This document shows positions 13,449 to 16,830 of a DNA stretch of 16,830 bases, one piece after another. The notes beneath the pieces were generated by a model. The model saw only the letters and a program-made list of their open reading frames with translations. It did not search any database and had not been told where the DNA came from. Made by a program: the position numbers and the translations under genes. The stretch's first letter is position 1; each line of letters opens with the position of its first letter. This stretch comes from Clostridiales bacterium (GTDB taxonomy: Bacteria > Bacillota > Clostridia > Oscillospirales > Acutalibacteraceae): assembly GCA_019418545.1 (NCBI GenBank), contig DYBQ01000021.1, positions 14,504 to 31,333 on the forward strand, written 5' to 3'.

Positions 13449-14261
13449 ATGCGGAAATTATTCACTATCTTCCCGTTGTGCATCGTGTTATGCCTGTTAA
13501 CAGGCGGATGTTTCACCGCAGATGCGAACGAGGAAAATTATGAAGAAGAAATTGCCACGGTAAGCTATGATAACAACACTGACTATATGTCACTGATGGT
13601 TCAGTATGCTGCTGCCGGAAATATGGATGCGTTGGGCGCCGCTGTTACAGCGAGAAATGGAAAAATAGCGAACCAACAGTTGGGATATGAACAGTTGAGT
13701 GTGGACGAGTTCCTAAACAATTATGAATCCTACACCGGATTTTCCTTAGATACAGACTACATGAGCCAAATGGTGTCATGTTGCTTGAGTGGAGATGTGG
13801 CTGGCGGCTTGGAGGCAGAACGGTTAAGAAATCTGAAAATTGACACACCCAATCTGGATGTTACAAAGGTCAGCTTTAACGATTTGTATTTGCTGTCCAA
13901 GATTATTACATCAGAAGCCGGGTCAAACTGGCTCTCTATGGAGTGGAAGATGATGGTTGGAGAGGTACTTCTGAATCGTGTTGCATCCCCAGAATTCCCA
14001 GACTCGATTGAAGAGTGTATCTATCAGACCGGACAGTATTACAGCAGAGGAAACCAATACTTTGCGAATCTCTTGCCGTATGAAGACTGTGTTGAAGCTG
14101 CTTTGCGGCTGCTCAATGGGGAGCGTATCATCAACGATGGTTCAGTTGTTTTTCAGGCAAACTTTCGGCAGGGCAGTGGCACGTACCTCAAACTGTATGA
14201 CCAGCAATTAGGATATACATACCTTTGCTATAGCAGTTATCCAGAATTATACGAAAGTTGA
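13449..14261 (+). CDS. SleB/CwlJ-like cell wall hydrolase, lipoprotein signal
   Basis: A 270-residue exported peptidoglycan hydrolase. The signal sequence has basic residues 2-3, a hydrophobic core and LTGGC (17-21), an acceptable lipobox. The middle carries two copies of a 29-residue unit (45-73 and 103-131; DYMSxMV...G...A...RNxKI, 12 identical positions). The C-terminal Hydrolase_2 domain (about 145-262) has LLSKIITSEAGS with the likely catalytic Glu156, MVGEVLLNRVASPEFPDSI, YQTGQYY and AALRLLNGERI. AGAGG lies about 7 bases before the ATG. It follows a terminator-like hairpin and precedes thyX by 8 bases. A cell wall enzyme inside a replication and nucleotide block is unusual. It may help DNA entry, exit or exclusion; a late lysis role would be odd here. 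Confidence 0.85.
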   Translation: MRKLFTIFPLCIVLCLLTGGCFTADANEENYEEEIATVSYDNNTDYMSLMVQYAAAGNMDALGAAVTARNGKIANQQLGYEQLSVDEFLNNYESYTGFSLDTDYMSQMVSCCLSGDVAGGLEAERLRNLKIDTPNLDVTKVSFNDLYLLSKIITSEAGSNWLSMEWKMMVGEVLLNRVASPEFPDSIEECIYQTGQYYSRGNQYFANLLPYEDCVEAALRLLNGERIINDGSVVFQANFRQGSGTYLKLYDQQLGYTYLCYSSYPELYES

Positions 14262-14269
14262 GGTTAACA

Positions 14270-14953
14270 ATGGGAAAAGTAATCATTCAACAATATACGA
14301 CAAAGTACCCCATCACCATGATTGGTGAAGAGGCAGGAACCTGTTGGGGCGCTGACACAAGTGACAGCAGTAAAAACTATAAGCGTGGCCTTGAGTGCCT
14401 TAGCAATGAACACGGGAGAACAACAGAGTACCCAGATGTCTACATGATTTTGGATGGATACTCCGCAAGAGTTATCCGTGAGTGGTACACACATATTGGC
14501 GGCTCTCCAACGAGGCTTCAGGCAAGCACACGGTATATCGATTATGAACATGGTTTTGACTTTGTCGTACCTCCAACAATTCAGAATAACCCACAGGCTC
14601 TCAATGTCTACACTGGAATCATGGCAGATATCGCTGACGGGTTAAAGGAATTAGACGAACTGGGCATCCCTCGTGAAGACTCCGCGCTTGGCTTACCACT
14701 GGGGATGACAACAAGAATCGTGTGTAAACACAATGCGCGGAACTTAATGGACATGTCACATCAGCGGATGTGCAACAGAGCGTACCACGAATACCGTAAG
14801 CTGTTCAATGACTTATGCGATGCACTCCGAGATTATTCGGAGGAATGGCAATACATCGTTGACCACTACTTTATGCCCAAGTGTAAGTATATGGGCTTCT
14901 GTAAAGAGAAGTACACTTGTGGATTGATGCCACGGAGGGAGGCGCCCATGTGA
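14270..14953 (+). CDS. thyX: Flavin-dependent thymidylate synthase
   Basis: A 227-residue ThyX, which makes dTMP from dUMP with FAD and methylene tetrahydrofolate. The signature region is REWYTHIGGSPTRLQASTRYIDYEHG (70-95): ASTRY with Ser86 and Arg88 matches the family, while the usual RHR appears as a variant around His75. The C-terminal substrate helix (RNLMDMSHQRMCNRAYHEYR, 157-176) is typical. The last part has Cys205, Cys211 and Cys217 (C-x5-C-x5-C), possibly binding a metal. The ATG at 14270 follows GAGG by 6 bases; the TTG at 14258 lies upstream of that site. It heads a chain of overlapping genes that includes dNMP kinase, so both probably feed dTTP to the polymerase encoded upstream. 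Confidence 0.88.
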   Translation: MGKVIIQQYTTKYPITMIGEEAGTCWGADTSDSSKNYKRGLECLSNEHGRTTEYPDVYMILDGYSARVIREWYTHIGGSPTRLQASTRYIDYEHGFDFVVPPTIQNNPQALNVYTGIMADIADGLKELDELGIPREDSALGLPLGMTTRIVCKHNARNLMDMSHQRMCNRAYHEYRKLFNDLCDALRDYSEEWQYIVDHYFMPKCKYMGFCKEKYTCGLMPRREAPM

Positions 14954-15033
14954 ACATCTATATATTGCTTACACTGGTGACTTTCCTCATTTTGATTCTG
15001 TTGCTAAATAACGACCGTGGCTGGCCAGTGTGA
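14950..15033 (+). CDS. 27-residue membrane microprotein
   Basis: GTG at 14950 opens a 27-codon frame beginning MNIYILLTLVTFLILILLL and ending NNDRGWPV. Residues 3-19 form one membrane helix, with a short polar tail. GGGAGG lies 7 bases upstream, the strongest site in this area. The start overlaps the thyX stop by 4 bases (GTGA) and the stop overlaps the next start (TGATG), exactly as expected for a real coupled gene. The next gene has no good ribosome binding site of its own. The function is unknown. Confidence 0.7.
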   Translation: MNIYILLTLVTFLILILLLNNDRGWPV

Positions 15034-15461
15034 TGCCTATGGACAGCAAAATTAGAAACCCATATCGGATGAGACAACTCATCGATTTTACTGGGTTGGA
15101 GCTCGAAGGTGGTATCTATCCAACCGATATAGATGGGTTGATTGAATACCACGACCAAGAATACATATTGATTGAGGTCAAATACGGGAAGGCCAAAGTC
15201 CCATTTGGGCAAAGGTTAGCGATAGAGCGAATGGTTGATGATTTCACAAAGATAGGAAAGCCTGCGGTTGCCATCGTGTGCGAACACACCGTGAAGGACG
15301 CAGATAAACATGTCGTTGCGGCGGCGTGTAAAGTGCGTGAAATCTATTATGGTGGTGAGCACAGGTGGAGGAAAACCGAAAAACAAATGACGGTCAGAGA
15401 ATTCGTTGATAACTTTCAATCATTTCTGACAGAGAAGGAGGGATTAGTAGAGTGCAAGTGA
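15033..15461 (+). CDS. PD-(D/E)XK nuclease-like protein
   Basis: A 142-residue protein with the minimal PD-(D/E)XK core: Asp34 in PTDIDGLIEY, Glu48 and Lys50 in YILIEVKYG, then Gln60 in FGQRLAIERM, and a following strand (PAVAIVCEH). This resembles small phage nucleases, including VRR-NUC and resolvase-like types, but I cannot name the subgroup. There is a strongly basic C-terminal segment (RWRKTEKQ). The ATG at 15033 overlaps the microprotein stop; GTG 15030 and ATG 15039 are alternatives. It overlaps the kinase gene by 10 bases. It probably acts on recombination or replication intermediates. Confidence 0.75.
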   Translation: MPMDSKIRNPYRMRQLIDFTGLELEGGIYPTDIDGLIEYHDQEYILIEVKYGKAKVPFGQRLAIERMVDDFTKIGKPAVAIVCEHTVKDADKHVVAAACKVREIYYGGEHRWRKTEKQMTVREFVDNFQSFLTEKEGLVECK

Positions 15462-16015
15462 TTGTGATTTCAGGAAAGGCGCAGCATGGGAAGGACACAA
15501 CGGCTGGATTCCTGAAAGATGCTCTGGAGGCCGATGGATATCCCGTTCTTATTGCCCATTACGGCGACTTGGTTAAGTATGTCTGCAAGATGTACTTGGG
15601 TTGGAATGGGGAAAAGGACGAATACGGAAGGTCTTTGCTGCAGTATGCAGGGACAGATGTTGTTCGTGCACAGAATGAGAACTACTGGGTTCAATTCGTG
15701 GGCGACATGCTCACGTTCTTCAAAGATAAGTGGGATTACGTTTTGATTCCCGATTGCCGGTTCCCAAATGAAGTCAATTATTTAAGGGAAGTCGGGTTCA
15801 ACACAATCCACATCCGCATTATCCGTGATGGATTCATTAGCCCGCTGACAGAGCAGCAGCAAAATCATCCGTCTGAAACGGCACTGGACAATGTCCAGGC
15901 TGATACATACTTCCACAACGATGGAACACTGTCAGACCTGAGAGAAAAGGTGGTGCGGTGGGTAACGGAACACAACGGGCATCACCAGATTACCTTTGAA
16001 GAAATTATCAATTAA
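15452..16015 (+). CDS. Deoxynucleoside monophosphate kinase
   Basis: A 187-residue P-loop kinase. ISGKAQHGKDTTAGFL gives the nucleotide-binding loop (Gly8 to Thr16). DYVLIPDCRFPNEVNYL (about 95-111) matches the DxRFxNE motif of phage dNMP kinases, which phosphorylate dTMP, dGMP or modified dCMP. The NHPSETALD segment (about 138-146) is also typical. The GTG at 15452 follows GGAGGG by 9 bases. It overlaps the nuclease gene by 10 bases and shares the thyX operon, so converting ThyX product to dTDP is the likely main job. Other small-molecule kinases of the same fold cannot be excluded. Confidence 0.82.
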   Translation: MQVIVISGKAQHGKDTTAGFLKDALEADGYPVLIAHYGDLVKYVCKMYLGWNGEKDEYGRSLLQYAGTDVVRAQNENYWVQFVGDMLTFFKDKWDYVLIPDCRFPNEVNYLREVGFNTIHIRIIRDGFISPLTEQQQNHPSETALDNVQADTYFHNDGTLSDLREKVVRWVTEHNGHHQITFEEIIN

Positions 16016-16029
16016 GGGAGGCGGCCGCC

Positions 16030-16674
16030 ATGTCAAAGACGAATCCGAATAGCTACTATGATATTGAGTTTGAAGTTGAAGAAGTTCTTTTCAGAAACGG
16101 GCTCGTTGAAGATATCTTCTATCTAAAAGACTTGAAACAGCGCAAGCTCTTTATTGCAGCTAACATCAGTCAGGAGACAGTTGAAGACGCTGTGAGACAT
16201 ATAATGCAGTTCAACAGAGAGGACGCAGACATTCCTGCGGAGGAACGAAAACCAATCATTCTCTACGTATCCTCTAACGGTGGAGATGTAGATGCCGGCT
16301 TTGAGTTGATTGATGTAATTATGAATAGCAAAACGCCTGTCTACACCATCAACCTCGGTTATCAATACTCGATGGGGTTTCTGATTGGGCTTGCCGGACA
16401 CAAGCGGTACGCAATGCCAAATGCAAAATTCCTGTTGCATGATGGGAGCAATTTTGTGTTTGACTCTGGTGCGAAAGCGCAAGACCGCATGGAGTTCAAC
16501 AAGAAAATGGAGTCTCGTATTAAGGATTACATCTTGTCCAGAAGCAAGCTGACCACCGAAGAGTACGATAGCAAGTACCGTATCGAATGGTATATGTTCA
16601 GCGATGAAGCAAAGGAAAAGGGATTTGTCGATTTCATTATCGGAGTAGATTGCGGATTGGATGAAATTGTGTGA
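16030..16674 (+). CDS. clpP: ClpP-like serine protease with altered triad
   Basis: A 214-residue ClpP-family protein. The fold is clear: RKLFIAANI (38-46), PIILYVSSNGGDVDAGFELIDVI (75-97), nucleophile Ser114 in GYQYSMGFLIGLAG, His137 in NAKFLLHDGS, and the closing DEAKEKGFVDFII. At the third triad position, where ClpP has Asp in an ERDxFMS segment, this protein reads RIEWYMFS, so Glu186 seems to stand in. The N-terminal 30 residues differ from cellular ClpP. AGGGAGG precedes the ATG. No ClpX/ClpA gene is visible. Phage ClpP-like enzymes often mature heads, but that role goes with portal genes, which are not present here. Confidence 0.88.
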   Translation: MSKTNPNSYYDIEFEVEEVLFRNGLVEDIFYLKDLKQRKLFIAANISQETVEDAVRHIMQFNREDADIPAEERKPIILYVSSNGGDVDAGFELIDVIMNSKTPVYTINLGYQYSMGFLIGLAGHKRYAMPNAKFLLHDGSNFVFDSGAKAQDRMEFNKKMESRIKDYILSRSKLTTEEYDSKYRIEWYMFSDEAKEKGFVDFIIGVDCGLDEIV

Positions 16675-16683
16675 GGTGTTTCT

Positions 16684-16830
16684 ATGCAAGAGTATTTTGG
16701 ATTCCGTGAGGCCATTATGTCCGATGATGAGATGTCAGCGTTCTATGGTGGCGAGCGGGATGAAAATATCTACGGCTGTCTCCAAAACGAATACCTCGTA
16801 CTGAAGAATATGGATGGGGAGGTATGTGAC
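16684..16830 (+). CDS. Unknown protein, N-terminal part, perhaps PhoH-like
   Basis: The 49 visible residues start at ATG 16684, 7 bases after GAGG, and run off the window. The segment NEYLVLKNMDGEVCD resembles the strand-rich part that precedes the ATPase domain in PhoH-like phage proteins, but no Walker motif is in view, so the name is tentative. It starts 9 bases after the protease gene and is probably cotranscribed. Confidence 0.6.
   Translation, partial: MQEYFGFREAIMSDDEMSAFYGGERDENIYGCLQNEYLVLKNMDGEVCD

Noticed and set aside
16030..16674. Prohead maturation protease
   Set aside because: No portal, scaffold or capsid gene is in the window, so the head role has no support here.
16123..16689. 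188-aa minus-strand frame opposite the ClpP-like gene
   Set aside because: The plus strand encodes clear ClpP motifs over the same bases; the minus frame has no start site or recognisable domain.

Overview
The window looks like part of a temperate phage or phage-like element of a low-GC to mid-GC Firmicute, most likely a gut Clostridia relative. The evidence is consistent GGAGG-type ribosome binding sites, frequent GTG/TTG starts, tightly packed and overlapping genes on one strand, a LexA/CI-type repressor on the opposite strand, and a phage-style replication, recombination and nucleotide-metabolism set. All names come from reading motifs by eye; no database search was possible.

Left part (1-4220) is a control and accessory region. 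A gene cut by the window edge ends at a two-way terminator that it shares with the convergent repressor gene (1247-459, minus). Upstream of the repressor is a gene-free stretch (1248-1559). It holds two face-to-face promoters, a small dyad, and a possible minus-strand small RNA with its own extended -10 promoter and terminator. Rightward from there come a 107-residue unknown, a solitary MazF/PemK-like toxin with its own near-consensus promoter, a degenerate tyrosine-recombinase-like protein, and a secreted lipoprotein. A strong terminator (4193-4220) closes this block.

Middle part (4319-12337) is a compact DNA replication and recombination operon: HD-domain hydrolase, ERF single-strand annealing protein, SSB-like protein, RecB/Cas4-type nuclease with a probable Fe-S cluster, DnaB-type helicase, DnaG-like primase without zinc cysteines, and a complete DnaE-type polymerase III alpha. 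Together these supply strand opening, priming, synthesis, single-strand protection and annealing. The helicase reading frame has no usual start codon where its conserved N-terminus begins; an ATA codon at an ideal distance from a strong ribosome binding site is the best candidate.

Right part (12338-16830) holds a small zinc-ribbon protein, an unknown protein with an Ala/Thr-rich stretch, a terminator-like hairpin, and a SleB-like cell wall hydrolase with a lipobox and an internal repeat. A chain of overlapping genes follows: ThyX thymidylate synthase, a 27-residue membrane microprotein missed by ordinary gene finding, a PD-(D/E)XK nuclease and a dNMP kinase. The last genes are a ClpP-like protease with an altered catalytic position and the start of a possibly PhoH-like protein. 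ThyX and the kinase would feed dTTP synthesis to the element's own polymerase.
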